Of a stretch of 64,000 bases of DNA, positions 49,601 through 61,103 are shown piece by piece. A model generated the notes under the pieces. It was not told the origin of the DNA and did not search any database. It saw only the letters and a program-made list of their open reading frames with translations. A program made the translations under genes and the position numbers. The number at the start of each line of letters is the position of its first letter. Positions within the stretch are counted from its first letter, which is position 1. This DNA is from Muricea muricata. Taxonomy: Eukaryota; Cnidaria; Anthozoa; Malacalcyonacea; Plexauridae. Location: the NCBI GenBank assembly GCA_963855995.1, contig OY979718.1:41227559-41291558 (forward strand), written 5' to 3'.

Positions 49601-52600
49601 AGGAATGGACTGGAAACGCAGGCTAAAGTTTAAATACGCGACATCCGTGATACGCTTTACTTTGGAACCCTGTAACTTCACTTTAGATACATTTTAGGAC
49701 TTACATATTTTAAACAAGAACAGAAATGTGAATGCAACTATCGACTTTTAAAACTTTTCAGGGAGATAAACAGGAGGAAAATCACCATTTAATGTTTTCG
49801 TAAACCTTTTTCAACAACAACAATGGCGACATTTCTGTAGTCAAAAAGAGCGCTAACATTCAGCGTTCGGTTTTAGCTTTGTTGTCCATAAAGAGTTTTA
49901 AAAAAAAATAGTTGCATGGACATTGCCGTTCTTGTTTAAAATGCACAAATAGAAAGTCCGAAGTACATTTAAAGTGAAGTCACGGGGATCCAAAGTATAG
50001 CTTGTCAGGTCGTATCATGGATGTCGCGTCAGCAACATTGACGCTTTAGCTTGCGTTTCCAGTCCATTCCTTTGCTTGTCTATGATCAAACTAAAAACGT
50101 GGTTGTTCACAGCAGTTGTTTTCAACATATGTTGGTTCAACTCACTGAACACCCCGCGTTCTACACACACTTTCAATACCGTTGAGACAATTGCATCTGG
50201 TAATCTCGTACCATGTATAGTCCACCCTGGTTCACGTTTAACATTCGCATGCCGCATTTCTCCGTTTCTTCCCAGATCTTTAGCAGCCCCAACGAAGGCA
50301 ATTTTAGACCACCATTCGATTTGAACACGACAAACAGGTCGGGGATCTTCTCTTTCGTTGTTGTTAAGGTCGCTAAACATTTCATACAGTGGACTTCTCT
50401 CTCCACCATTCTGACAACGTAACCAGCAATATAAGATATTGCCGATGTCTTGAACTCGGAAAGTTCCATGCCGTTGCCAGCATCACAGTAATCATGATCG
50501 GTTGCAGCTGTTTTTTCTCTTAAAGCCAAGTCGTATTTCCTCGCAATTATCTCATCCTCAATTTTAATTGATGAAGATTCAGCATCACTCTGATCTTCCA
50601 CATTGCTTAGCATCTCGTTATCGTCTTGGGGAAAGCAGTTTCCCTTTCCTGCTGTGATGTTGTGTGGCATCAACAATTGCTTGTACGCTGACCTGAACTG
50701 TATCGCTGTAGGATTGTTATTCCATGCCCCGGCTCTCCGCACAGCACCGAAAAATAATTCTAAATGATCCTGACTCGTCTTGTAAGTCAGAAGATATTTC
50801 AAGACCGGGTTCTCTCCGCAAACCGGATCCTTCGCCAATCCATTAACTGCCTTGGCACACATGAAGAAGCCTAAAAAACCTGTTTTCCTTTTCGACGTAG
50901 GGATTAACTGCCCGTTTGGCGCTTTTAAATCCTTAATATAATCACAAACATCATCCAGGGACTTAGTCAGGAAATGGTAGCTCGTCTTTCTGACAGGCAC
51001 CTTAAAATTATTCGCCAATGGTTCCTAGAATTCAGAATATCGAAAAGACGATCAAAAGTACGAATAAACTTAACGGTTGGGCCACAACATTTGAACTATG
51101 GGATTCCATGCAACTTACCTTCTCTATATTCTAGAGCGTCTGCAACGCTAGAGCTCAGTGTCTGCACTGCCAGGTTTACCTTCATTTTCTGCGGCTTGTA
51201 GTCTATACGAGCAGCTCGTAGTTTATTGGCTAAGCGTAAATCTTCACATTCTTGTAGTTCATGCAATTCCTCAATACACTTCCACTCAATGCTGTTGCCA
51301 TTTTTATCCTTCAAGACTTTCCACTCAGACATAGTGTTTCGCACCAACTTCATCATGTGACAAGCATCTAAGAAATATAGATCCTTTAATTGTTGTCACA
51401 TGGACGAGGGAAGTAAGCCTGCAAGTTATCAACAGACAGTTTAGCTCCCAGCGATTTCAACATCGCTTGGTGGGTAGTTGGTCCGTCGCAGGTGATGGAG
51501 ACCACCTTCACTCCAACTTCGTGTAGCTTTGTTTGACAATCTTTCGTCAGGTTTGCTTTCTCTTTCCCTGTGAGACCATTCACCAGAAAATATTCACATG
51601 GTACTTTCCAGTTAGAATTTAGGGAGGCTGCCATAAACACTAGTGTGCCTGAGGCTTCTTGCAACGAGTCGTCGTCGACATTCGTGCCATAGTCAACAAA
51701 CCCGCGGTACTTCCCTGCCTTACCATCCCACTGGACATGCTTGCGTATAGACATCTCATCCAACATCCATGTGCAAATATTTGCTGGCCGTCTCGTTCTC
51801 CAGCCAAAACTTTTGCTTGTAAAGCTGTCAACGCTTCTTTGGTAAAGCCAGGTTCAGCATCCATAACATTGTACCAACTGTTGACCACAGACGGATGTGG
51901 TAACCCTAAATCAAAACTTTTTCTAACATATTTATATGCCTTTGCAGAGTAAAACTTCAGGGCCATTGTAAGTGCCCGTAATTCTTTTGGGTACGCACCT
52001 GGATTTTTCTTTTTCTGTGTGACTAACCTTTTCATAAGTTCCTTAGTAACTCTTTAAAAAGTTTTTTCCAGAATATTAGCACAATTACTACTGACAAGGT
52101 TTTCTTTTTTTTTAACTCACTCACCAATGTCATCAAGAAGCTTACCTTTTTCTTTAACCTACGTGTTTTTTTCTGAGATATATTCAATTTCTTCTTCAAA
52201 CTTAGAGAAAATAAGATCATCAACTTTTCTTCTTAATCTACGAGGAGATCTTAGTAGATCTAAAGTAGGAATGATCATAATAATGTACCTCATTACTACT
52301 CACTTCACTTTGAAACTCATCAGGGAGTTTCCTTTTTTTCCTGGCAGACTACTTACAATATTGGAAACCTTCATTCCTAAGTTGTCATTACCAGTTACAA
52401 CTTCAACACAACCTGGTTCTGTTCTGGACAGTGACAATAATTGTTTATTATAATTGTAGATTATTTTAAAAAGTTAAGCAGACCATGAAAGATCTGTATT
52501 TAACGAAAATGAGTTAAACCCTCAGAATTTCTGGAAACAAATCAAGAAATGTTACCCAGTCAAGAGCACCTCGCTCAAAGTAGTAATAACGGACAAAAAT

Positions 52601-55600
52601 AAAATAACGAATGCATTCTATGATTATTTCAGCAACATACCTTCCTTAATGAAAACCACTACATGTAATTTTATGAATCCTGCTTGGCAGTATGACGATA
52701 TGGACGGATTGTCAAGAAAAGTAAACCCGAATAACGACGCATTTTGCTTTGCAGAAGTACGTTTACCAGGAAGTGCTTGCAATCCTAGAATCTCTAAACC
52801 CATACAAACCTGCTGGGGTTGATAGTATTCCGCCTAACGTTGTCAAAGATGCAGCCACAGAGATTGCAAAACCATTATTAATCTTGGCAAATCGTAGTTT
52901 CCAATGTGGTCAGTTCCCTAATGACGACAAAATTGTAAGAATGTCCCACGAATCTATTGTTAGATTTAAAGGGAAATTAAAATCTCTATAATCTGGATGC
53001 TTCTTAAGTACATTGCTCTTAGTTTGTAGCTTTTATCGATCTTAACTTGGATTTACAAATTTAACCTTTTTATAGAATTTTATACTATATTTTCTTTTTG
53101 ATATATGCATAGCTAAGTACAGGTCCTTGTAGGGTCACAGCGTTTAATGTAATTGCTGAAACCTGTAACGAGTAAACCTGTATAAAGATGATTGATAATA
53201 ATAACATATTGACCAAACTACTCAGTATTCAACAGTGTTAAATAAATCTTTCAGGCTATTTTAAAACCTTGTTACATAAAACAATTCTACCAACTGTATA
53301 CACAAATCCAAGACATACAAAAGGATAAAATCTTGCAAAATGTCTGTGGACTAATCTGGATGTAGTTACATAACTTTCAAAGGCTCTTAACTCAACAAGA
53401 ACTTGAAAAATCAAGATTGCGGTTTAATTGTCTTATATGAAATAGTTATTCATTACATTTCTGATAATGCCTGCTGTTTTTCTGTATACTAATTACTGTA
53501 ACCTGAAATATCACATTCTTGACAGCAGAACAATTTTTTAGGTATATTTTATAAAATCGGAAATGCATTTATCATATCTGAAAAGGTATAAATAAAAGGC
53601 AAAATGGAATTGTTCCATGAGACAGTTATTCCTAAGAATTATTTTTGTTCCTTTATCTGCAGGATTAAATTAAATCTATTAATTGTCATTTGATGGTAAC
53701 TTAGTCCTAGGTCAGCAACTCCATCCTGGTAGATCGAAACAAGTAAGAAAGAAAAGTACATGATGTAGTAAATAATTGAATTTTTACATTAAACATATAC
53801 TATATCTAATTTATAATTTACAACAAATAAATATGTATTTAAGATCTTAGGAAAAAATACAAATTTTAGAGCAATTAATACTGCCTGGCATATAGTTAAC
53901 CCTAATGGGTTAGTTTCAGTACAGACACTTTTGAAAACATGGTTCAATTAATGGTTGATAATGGGCCATTAATGGGATTTGGGGTTGTAAATTGATATTT
54001 TGAATATGTTAAACAAGGTAACCTTCCTGACAAAGAATCTTCACTTGTAACCTTGATGTCCTGTTTGTAAATATTGTTTATGTATAGTGAAATATCCTAT
54101 GGAAATATCATGTGTGCATTATCAAACTATGTGACTCATGGGGCCAGGGACCGCGCTAAAACTAGTCAAAGTTGCATAACCCTAGTCAAAACTTGTAAAT
54201 ACAGCCTAATGCTTTGTGGGCCTTTGTAATGTTTGCGTGAATGCTAATACCGTGGTATCTTAAAATTTTGTACTTTGCAAGTGCTTGGAAATTGGAAGTC
54301 TTTTTTGAATGACAGCCTTCTTTTGTTGAAGCTGCAGGAAAGCTTTAAAATTGTACACACAAGACTGCAGTTTTATATACCTTGCATAGTTGACTTTACA
54401 GTAAGTTTGATATACTTTGATGCCATTGATTGTGTACTTGATGTTTCTCATAGTGCATTCTGTTTGCCTTGGGTAAAGTTTCAAGGTGCTTTAATTTTAA
54501 CTTTAACTTTAAATTTGTTATGTATATGCAAATTTTTATGTAAATTTACCAAGGACTACTGACTATACACTAGCATGATGTACTTGCACGTGCATAATGA
54601 GTATAAAATATGACCTTTCACCTGACTGTACTTTAATACAGATATTGAAGTATGCCAGCAGTGCAATGAAGTAATATTACTTTAAATTTGCTTTTAAGTT
54701 ATGAATGTATGTTATCCAATGTTATTTGATTCTCTCTCTGGCAACCACTGAATGTGAATATAATTACATAAGTGGAGATCTTAATTTGCATCCAATTATA
54801 ATTAAGATAAAAGCATTAATATGCAAGAAAATGAGGTCATTTTCTCTGATGTTTTATTTGCTGGAGAGTGTTATATCCGTTAGTTAAATGTATCCTCTGT
54901 GAACTCTGACAAATGCTACATTTTATGACATTTAATTCCATGTTGATTACAGGAATTGGTATTCCAATGTTAATACATAATATATATCCAAATGTTGATA
55001 CGTAATACAGTTTAGTATGTCCCTAGCTGAGGGAAGGGGTCATGTACAGTCAGAAACTAGTCACAAGAACCTCCAAGTCCACTCGGCCTACCATACGCTT
55101 ATCATTTTAAACACGAATAGGATACCAAAAACCTGTATAATTACATTCTAGATACTGTATACTTCAAATAAAATACCCAGGATACCGGAATACTCAAAAC
55201 CCCTGGCCAGGCCTGAATTATAGAATACCCTGAAAAGGGACTGGTACATGGCTACATGGTCTATCCTCACATTAGCAATCAATCAACATAATAGGCTTGT
55301 TATGTATTTTATGTGTTTGCCTTGTTCTTTCAAAAAACCCGATCAAATTATAGCCATGTAGGGAAAATAACAAAGCTTGTTATGAAGGAAGAATGAGAGA
55401 AGCTTTTACTTGTTTGGGTATTATATGATTGCTTCACTCACAACTTGAAAATTATTTAAAAGACCAAAAGGCTCCTAAGAATCAAACTGATAATTTAAAT
55501 AAACAACTTAAAATGATTTAAATTAAAAAGAAATCATTGTATTACCGTGAAAATGTTGCATAATTGCTACCATATTTTCCCAGTAATACAATGAATTTTT

Positions 55601-58600
55601 ATTGAAATTGATTTTTAGTTATTTTTTTAAATAATCAGTTTGATTGTTGGGAGCCAATATGGAAAGACTTTGAGGTTACTCAATCATCTACATTATGAAG
55701 ATCTTTCCAGCCGATTTCTTGTGAGGACCAGGCCATGTGGTCGTCGTTGTACTGATCTCTCTAATATGTTTGGTTTTCTAGGAGTGGGGTTGTGTCACGA
55801 CATTTAGTAACAAACGAGTTGTGGAAACATCTAAATTGGTGTTCATTGGTGTCAAACCACACTTAGTGTTGCAAGTTTTAAAGGAAGTACATGACAATGT
55901 TAGTGGTAATCATGTGATTGTGTCCATTGCTAATGGCATCAAAACGACTACATTTGAACAGGTATATTACCTAACGAAAAGTTTGTCCAGAATTTTTTTC
56001 TTGAAAAATAATAATTATTAAGACCGCCAATCTGTTTCATACTTAACTGTCATATAAAATACTGGCACACTTATCACTTCACAATGCTGTAATTATATTG
56101 CAAGTAATAAAGCAAATTTACTAAATTGGTAAGTATAAATGATTCATTTTGACAACATTAGCAGATTGGTTTAGGTGTAAAATCATTCTTCATAGGATTT
56201 AAGTAAGTAAGTGTAAAAACCTGAATGATCAAATTTGAAATTTTGCAGTCAAATTTGATTTCAATCGGAAATGTGTTTCGGACAAATTTTAAAATTTGAC
56301 AGGCTCTGTGTATGGTATAGTTGGAGTATTATTTGAACAAGAGAATATGTCTTGAAGTGGAGCACCACAATGAACCATTCCCCTATTAGACAAACTTTTG
56401 AATTCGGGAAATTAATTAGCACAACTGGAAAGGGCATCCTAAATTTCATACAATTGTCAAGTTTGGATGCAAAATATTGTAAAATGTGGAAAATATATAA
56501 CCCTGTAAAATTTGCGAATTTTGTATTCTTTTCTATTACGCACAGAAAAGCGTTACCACTATGTGGAAATGTGGTAACGCTTTTTTCCCCATAATACAAA
56601 AGTATACAAAAATCGCAAATTTTAAATTACTATATTTTCGACATTTTTCAATATTTTACAACCAAGCTTTACAATTTCACTAAATTTAGGTAGCTCTTTC
56701 CAATTGTTTTAAAATTGGTTTCAAATTTAAAAGTTTGTCCAATTGGGGAATGGTCCAATGCATGCAAAGCCTTTATTAGCCTGATGTGTCATTCATTGTA
56801 ACAGTAATTGCTGCACTGAGTCAAAAAATGTGAGCTGTTGCAGACTGTTGAAAACAGGATGCAACAATGTTGTTCGGGCAGCAATGTATATTCACTGGCA
56901 GACAGTTTTTACCTCTGTGAACAAGTTTGACCCATGTGGTCGCCACCTACCTATATTAACGTGCTTTGTAAGTGGTTGGTTATAACAATGAAAGACAATA
57001 AACTATAGAAATTGGTTTTCCAAAGAACGAATCACAAGCAATGATGACTTTTGTTTCTAAAAGCCAATTACAAAGCCTGACCCTACGCGTGAGATATGTA
57101 TTAAAAAAGATATCGTGGCTATTTTGCAGGAACACCCAATCCAAACATAATAGCTGCTAGTGATATCCTTTTGTTAATGCTGCCTTGAAATGGTTGCCAT
57201 GACTTGATGTGCAAACCAGGAACTGACCTTTTTCAGTTGTGTTAGCTCTTAGTTCTGACAGCTACTATAGGTTTAAGAACATGTAAGTCTTCCACGATTA
57301 TTTTCTTTAATAGGGAGGCGTCACATCGATTTTGTCGATTAGAAACGTCATTTGGAGGTTTATCTGGAGACCCCCCCCCCCCATCTTCCTTAGACACGTC
57401 AAAAGCATTATTTCGTTTGCAGACATTAAAATTGACTGTTGTCTCGCATGTTTGAAAGTACACTTGCTTGTAAAATCCGTACTTCCAATCTTAATATACC
57501 TAGTGAACTTTCCACAGCACTTTGGTTAGACAAATAAAACGATGTTTGGCAATCTAAAACAAATAAGCAAACAACAAATAACCAAAACTAAAGGCTCATT
57601 TTAAAACATGAAAAAGAGGTCGGTTGTCAAAAATGCTAACAAAACCTAATGAAATTGTATTATACCTTGTCGATTGTACCAAAATACTGAAAATATTATC
57701 AAGCTACAGATCAAAATTTTTCTCAATTCTGCACCAAGAATTGTCACAACTGCCCCCCCCCCCCCCCCCCCCCAACATCCATATGGCGTTTCTCCTGGGC
57801 GAAATCGATATGTGACGCTTCCCTTGCGCTGAAATAGAGTTATTAATTTTTTAAGCATTTACCAGATGGTACAAGTGTTATTCGTACATTACCTAACATG
57901 CCATGTGCAGTACAAGCAGGTGTGACAGTGTTCTGCCGTGGACTACATGCCAGTGATGCTGATGTCAAATTACTTAACGACTTGTTAGTAACAACAGGTG
58001 AGATTGAGTGATGCATTCGACATTGAACGTATTACTTTGAACGTAATTTTCGTTCTAAAAGAACCCAAATTAAGCCGTTAGCAGGAAAGTAACTCTAATT
58101 AGAAACCCATATTTGCGAACTTGGGTATACTTGTCAAGAAAATATATTCTTATTACGGCATGATTCCGCTCTTGTGTAAGGTGAGCGTAGTCTCGATCAC
58201 ATTTTAAAACGTGCGATTGACCCTGTGTTAACGCTACAGCGAGCAAATTAATTCGGTGGAATTTTTGCGTGTTCACACTACGCTGTTATTATAGTTTGAC
58301 AACTGGTTTAGAAAGACTGAAGACATGTAGACTAGAAATGTTTCAAACAGTGCGAAGGAATTTAAAGTGCACACATGAAAATGAAATTTTTCTTTGAGAA
58401 TATATTTTCGATTTCTTTCCTAAGTACCACAAAATGTTTCAAATTCCTGACGGTAGTGATGGCTGTATGTGCGCTTGAAATGGACGCAGTCGAATCAAGA
58501 CGGGTAAAAAGTCAGAATTCATCAGAAATTTTATCTCTCCACCATGAAATGTTTTATAGTGAATGCTTGAGCTTCATTTTAGGTCACTGCACATCTCTAT

Positions 58601-60296
58601 AGCTCTGTCTATAGAGATGTGCAATCAATGCAATGACCTAGAATTATTCTTTATTTCAAAAAGAATTTCGTCAAAGTTTTTGTGAACATAGAAATCATGT
58701 TTCCAACTTGAACTCAATTATAACTGTAAGTTTATTCGCAAACTCCACATCTTATTCGGTTATGAGGGCAACCAGTAGAGCTGTGCAGTGATCTAAACTC
58801 AGCTTTACACGTGCACTATAAAAGTTTCTATGGCGAAAAAAGTACGATGTGCCATGATTTAGTGTATGAAGCCACGTTTAGTTTACTGTTTTGAGTCATG
58901 ACATGTCTACGCTGCATAACGTAGTCTGAGTGTATTTTTGCAATTCGCCACTTTTTATTGACTTGATTGTCAAAATAAAAAATTCGTCTTCTAGGGGTGT
59001 CCAGAGAAATTAAGGAAGATTACATTGACATTTCATCAGCTGTAAGCGGATGTGGTCCAGCATATCTGTTTGTGATGGTCAGCGCAATAGCTGATGGCGG
59101 CGTGAAATGTGGCTTACCAAGAAGTCTCGCACAATCACTTGCCGCAGATATGGTGGCAGGTGCTGGAAAGATGCTCAGTCAAAGTGGAAAACACCCCGAC
59201 CAGGTAACCGCGCACGGAAAGTTGGGTCACACATGGTCGCAAAGTACAATTTACTGTCATAAAGTAACTTCGTTCCCAGGGCCTCTTTTTGGTAAAACAC
59301 GTGTTTGGACAGAGCCCCTGAAAACTAGCCTTGCCAGGATCTTGTACCTCACGTTCCACAACGGAGGCCTTGGGAATGAGTTTTGTCATATAGTAATTGC
59401 TGCTCTGGGGGCGGAGGATGTTGGGATTGGGTATGAGATCAGGGGGTCAATGTTGGGTATGAAATAAATTTATCACTTTAAACGGTATGAAACAAAATTT
59501 ATTTGTTGAATACTGACCAATTCAAGAAATTTATGTTATATTTGCACGTTGTAACATTCCCAACAAGTTCTTGGTAATTGATGTTTTTATGTTACGCTTG
59601 TTTTATATAAAATATTTCACATAAAAATAGATAAATATTATTTTTATATGTCACATTTATAAAACAATATTTCTAAAAAGTATAAAAAATAAATAATAAA
59701 AAGTAAATAAATATTGTTTTTATATGTCACATTTCAGTCGCATCGATGTCAAGCAACAGATATGAAGTGAACCATCTTTCATTAACTATTGTTTGAACTG
59801 TATTCGACGCAACTGAAATACGACAAACAAGACTTAAATGTGCTTTATTGGTGACAAAAAGATAAAAATGTTCTTATACTATATATGTCGTCGTACTAAC
59901 ACTCGTTAGAATTTATTCTTGTAATTCACACTAAGACGGTCCAGACATTTTATTTACTTACAACCCTAAGATATTCTTTGGTGGCATTTTCTTGGCGATA
60001 GTAACAAGTTCACTATAATTTACGCAAAAACTCTGTCTCCAAAAATCGATTTTATTGTTGCGTGAGATAGGACGAACAAACGAATCTGCTGATAAATTGT
60101 CTAGTGTCATGTAATTTAGATATGTTGCCCTACAGCTTTCTTGTCCTTTTAGTTAAAAGATGAGGTCTGTTCACCAGGTGGAAGTACAATTGCTGCTATT
60201 CATGAAATGGAAAAGAACAGTTTTCGTGGGACCATGATTAACGCGGTTGAGGCGGCTGTGAACAAGAGTAGAGCTGCTGGAAGAGACAATAAATAA
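40675..60296 (+). CDS. PYCR: Pyrroline-5-carboxylate reductase
   Basis: Catalyses the last step of proline synthesis, reducing 1-pyrroline-5-carboxylate with NAD(P)H. Five exons, all GT-AG and in phase: 40675-40818, 55782-55961, 57856-57997, 58995-59203, 60153-60296, giving 272 residues. Exon 1 starts MADSVKVGFIGGGKMSQAIA, a dinucleotide-binding GxGxxxxA motif. Exon 2 has LVFIGVKPHLV and HVIVSIANGI, exon 3 VIRTLPNMPCAVQAGV, exon 4 AVSGCGPAYLFVMV, and exon 5 the family signature CSPGGSTIAAIHEME. The short C-terminus and total length are closer to the PYCR3 type (about 274 residues) than to the longer PYCR1/2 type, and there is no obvious mitochondrial presequence. Intron 1 is 14,963 bases and full of inserted elements. 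An AATAAA overlaps the stop region and another lies at about 60691. Confidence 0.95.
43282..47119. mobile_element. Near-complete hAT transposon, 3.8 kb
   Basis: Exact 16-base TIRs (caggggcggactggcc / ggccagtccgcccctg) bound 3838 bases. A perfect 8-bp target duplication gatttggg sits on both sides (43274-43281, 47120-47127). Inside, on the minus strand, is a transposase with one frame break. The intact ends, perfect duplication and almost open frame indicate a recent insertion into PYCR intron 1. Non-coding margins are about 660 bases before the start codon and 330 after the stop. Confidence 0.95.
43610..46460 (-). pseudogene. hAT transposase (ZMYM1-like), one frameshift
   Basis: A DDE-type transposase that cuts and pastes its own element. 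The first frame (46460-44331, 709 codons) starts with a basic region MKCSKDKKCKSGYQKRR. It then has a TTF-type zinc finger (about residues 157-240; C-x2-C at VYCKIC, later H-x5-H), a DUF4371-like block, the first catalytic Asp in VQMDSSMD (about 386-391), the second in SFDGAANM (about 451-458), CYAH (481-484) and TRWW. The second frame (44398-43610) carries an acidic stretch and the C-terminal hAT dimerisation domain with SCERTFSKLKIVKTRLRSSL, including the third catalytic residue, Glu. The two frames overlap at an A7 run (44401-44407, minus strand), where a one-base length difference separates them. It could be an assembly error, a slip mutation or programmed frameshifting. Confidence 0.9.
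47310..48871 (-). CDS. Small CCHC zinc-knuckle protein (78 residues), nested in PYCR intron 1
   Basis: Four coding exons on the minus strand fit in phase: 48414-48372 (its exon starts at 48428), 48274-48215, 47867-47814 and 47389-47310. A 5' untranslated exon probably ends at 48871 (donor GTAAGT). Joining it places TAA in frame just before the ATG, supporting that start. The protein begins MEKAIKDLEKAMEE, a short charged helix, then an acidic/basic linker, then two CCHC knuckles of the C-x2-C-x4-H-x4-C type: CCKCGLKSHYARDC and CCCCGKTGHTKFVC. It ends KRKLGKPI. Such knuckles bind single-stranded nucleic acid, as in CNBP-type proteins and Gag. There is no Gag or RT sequence nearby, and the introns argue for a host gene. 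It starts 190 bases beyond the hAT element. Confidence 0.65.
49578..50088. repeat. Long inverted repeat at the 3' end of the P-type transposase
   Basis: Arms about 49578-49770 and 49886-50088 are imperfect reverse complements: aaaggaatggactggaaacg pairs with cgtttccagtccattccttt, then cgcgacatccgtgatacg, cttcactttag and ttttaaacaagaac match in order. The right arm includes the last codons of the transposase reading (stop at 50015). The left arm is therefore an inverted copy of the transposase 3' end, in tail-to-tail arrangement. Confidence 0.8.
50015..52223 (-). pseudogene. P-element/THAP9-like transposase, frameshifted
   Basis: P-type transposases carry an N-terminal THAP zinc finger, a coiled coil, an RNase H-like core and a GTP-binding insertion. 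Here the reading passes through several frames: 52223-52032 (coiled-coil, KKTRRLKKKVSFL), 52035-51640 (LTMALKFYSAKAYKYVRKSF), 51766-51386 (MLDEMSIRKHVQWDGKAGKY, ITCDGPTTHQAML), 51356-51096 (preceded by LYFLDACHMMKLVRN), then FIRTFDRLFDILNSRN, 51018-50173 (TSYHFLTKSLDDVCDYI) and 50380-50015. At least three or four single-base frame breaks separate them, for example after position 51390. The THAP finger was not found. The order and motifs match THAP9-type proteins closely. It lies in PYCR intron 1, antisense to PYCR. Confidence 0.85.
52480..53200 (+). pseudogene. Non-LTR (LINE) reverse transcriptase fragment
   Basis: The frame from about 52503 reads NPQNFWKQIKKCYPVK and VITDKNKITNAFYDYFSNI. After a frame break near 52755 the frame 52749-52991 reads VLAILESLNPYKPAGVDSIP and VVKDAATEIAKPLLILANRS, the N-terminal RT block of CR1/L2/jockey-type elements. 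It then jumps to a C-terminal-like stretch VRFKGKLKSL, so the RT core is deleted. The tail (atgattgataataataac) looks like a LINE 3' end. Non-functional remnant. Confidence 0.7.
53210..55780. other. Rest of PYCR intron 1
   Basis: AT-rich intronic sequence. Open frames at 54260-54484 minus, 54275-54562 plus and 54705-54887 plus show no domain and overlap on opposite strands. No further element was delimited. Confidence 0.5.
56371..56757. mobile_element. 387-bp full-length palindromic (foldback) MITE
   Basis: The two halves are reverse complements along their whole length, from tgaaccattcccc/ggggaatggtcca at the ends to a near-perfect central hairpin at 56543-56583 (aaaagcgttaccac / gtggtaacgctttt). 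Divergence between arms is moderate outside the centre. The overlapping 112- and 80-codon frames on opposite strands are by-products. Lies in PYCR intron 2. Confidence 0.8.
57313..57823. mobile_element. 511-bp TIR element with homopolymer tracts
   Basis: The ends gggaggcgtcacatcgat and atcgatatgtgacgcttccc are inverted copies. Inside are a run of 13-14 C at about 57370 and a run of 21 C at 57753-57773. No target duplication was settled and there is no coding content. The right end lies 32 bases before PYCR exon 3 (acceptor at 57855), so it crowds that splice site. Confidence 0.6.
58578..58642. repeat. Hairpin in PYCR intron 3
   Basis: taggtcactgcacatctcta and its near reverse complement (tagagatgtgc...aatgaccta) flank a six-base loop. 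Possibly a tiny MITE. Confidence 0.6.
59271..59380. mobile_element. Short TIR element (cgttcccagggcctc type)
   Basis: The ends cgttcccagggcctc and gaggccttgggaatgag are inverted copies with a short GC-rich centre. They resemble the tctcgttccccgagcctg ends of the element at 27315-27814. Flanks tgtcataaagtaa and tgtcatatagtaa look like a diverged direct repeat. It lies in PYCR intron 4; the 156-codon frame 58997-59467 is PYCR exon 4 read through the donor into this element. Confidence 0.5.
59734..59822. repeat. Inverted repeat in PYCR intron 4
   Basis: atttcagtcgcatcgat pairs with attcgacgcaactgaaat across about 90 bases. The upstream 59640-59735 holds a direct repeat of the ataaatatt-tttttatatgtcacattt segment. 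Confidence 0.5.
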
Positions 60297-61100
60297 ACCG
60301 TGAGTTACGATTTCGCAGGGACAGCGTGACCAACACACATTCTGCAACAGTGAGCTCTATAATGTCTGGACTAAGAACTAAAATATGGTCCACACGTTAG
60401 TTTTAGTTTCTTTTCAACTTACTGTTTTGTGTATGTGCGGTTAATGAAGAGCTGCAAAAATCGAATGCTGTGGAATATTGTGTTTTAACCCTGGCTTATT
60501 GAACCGAATATTTCATTATAACAATGCGGCCGTCGGAAAAGCATGTGAATTGTGAAACGTTTATTATATCGTACTTCAATTTAAAAATAACTGGGAATAA
60601 CGGTATTAAAATTGTTATAACGGTATTAAAAGGCGGGAATATTTATGTCACTCCTAAGTGTGACATACGGAAAAGTATGTCCCTATTACCAATAAAATAC
60701 CCCTATCCATACATTGATATGTATTAAAGCAGGATAGCACATGTATTGTTGGGATTTGAAGCCGGAAGTACGTCACATTTTTAGACTTGCGGCCATGTTG
60801 TATAGCCCCACTTGAGCATCGAATGCTGTAGATTTCTACTACTGTACTACAGGATGTATAACTCTCGTTTTGAAACCAACGTTTTACGTTTTAAGACAAA
60901 AGCTTCTTAAATATCAGTTTTCGTACGTTGATTCACTCCTTGAATGGGGTTTGTATTACGATGCACTATCCAAATGTATTCATATGGTAAGTATAATTGT
61001 TGAGCTCACTGCATTCACAATAGAAAGTTTCAGGTAAGGTCTAAGTTGTTCTAGAAATAAGAGCTGGGCATGAGGATCGCTTGTACAGCACTTAAAAGGC
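60297..61100. other. PYCR 3' flank
   Basis: Contains AATAAA at about 60691, a possible polyadenylation signal for PYCR. The 67-codon frame 60524-60727 has no recognisable feature. No gene seen otherwise. Confidence 0.4.
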
Positions 61101-61103
61101 GAT

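Noticed and set aside
56261-56599. 112-codon minus frame and overlapping 80-codon plus frame
   Set aside because: Both lie mostly in one arm of the palindromic element, and mirror-image frames are expected there.
58997-59467. 156-codon frame extending PYCR exon 4
   Set aside because: After residue 69 it runs through a GT donor into intronic TIR sequence; exon 5 joins in phase at the donor instead.
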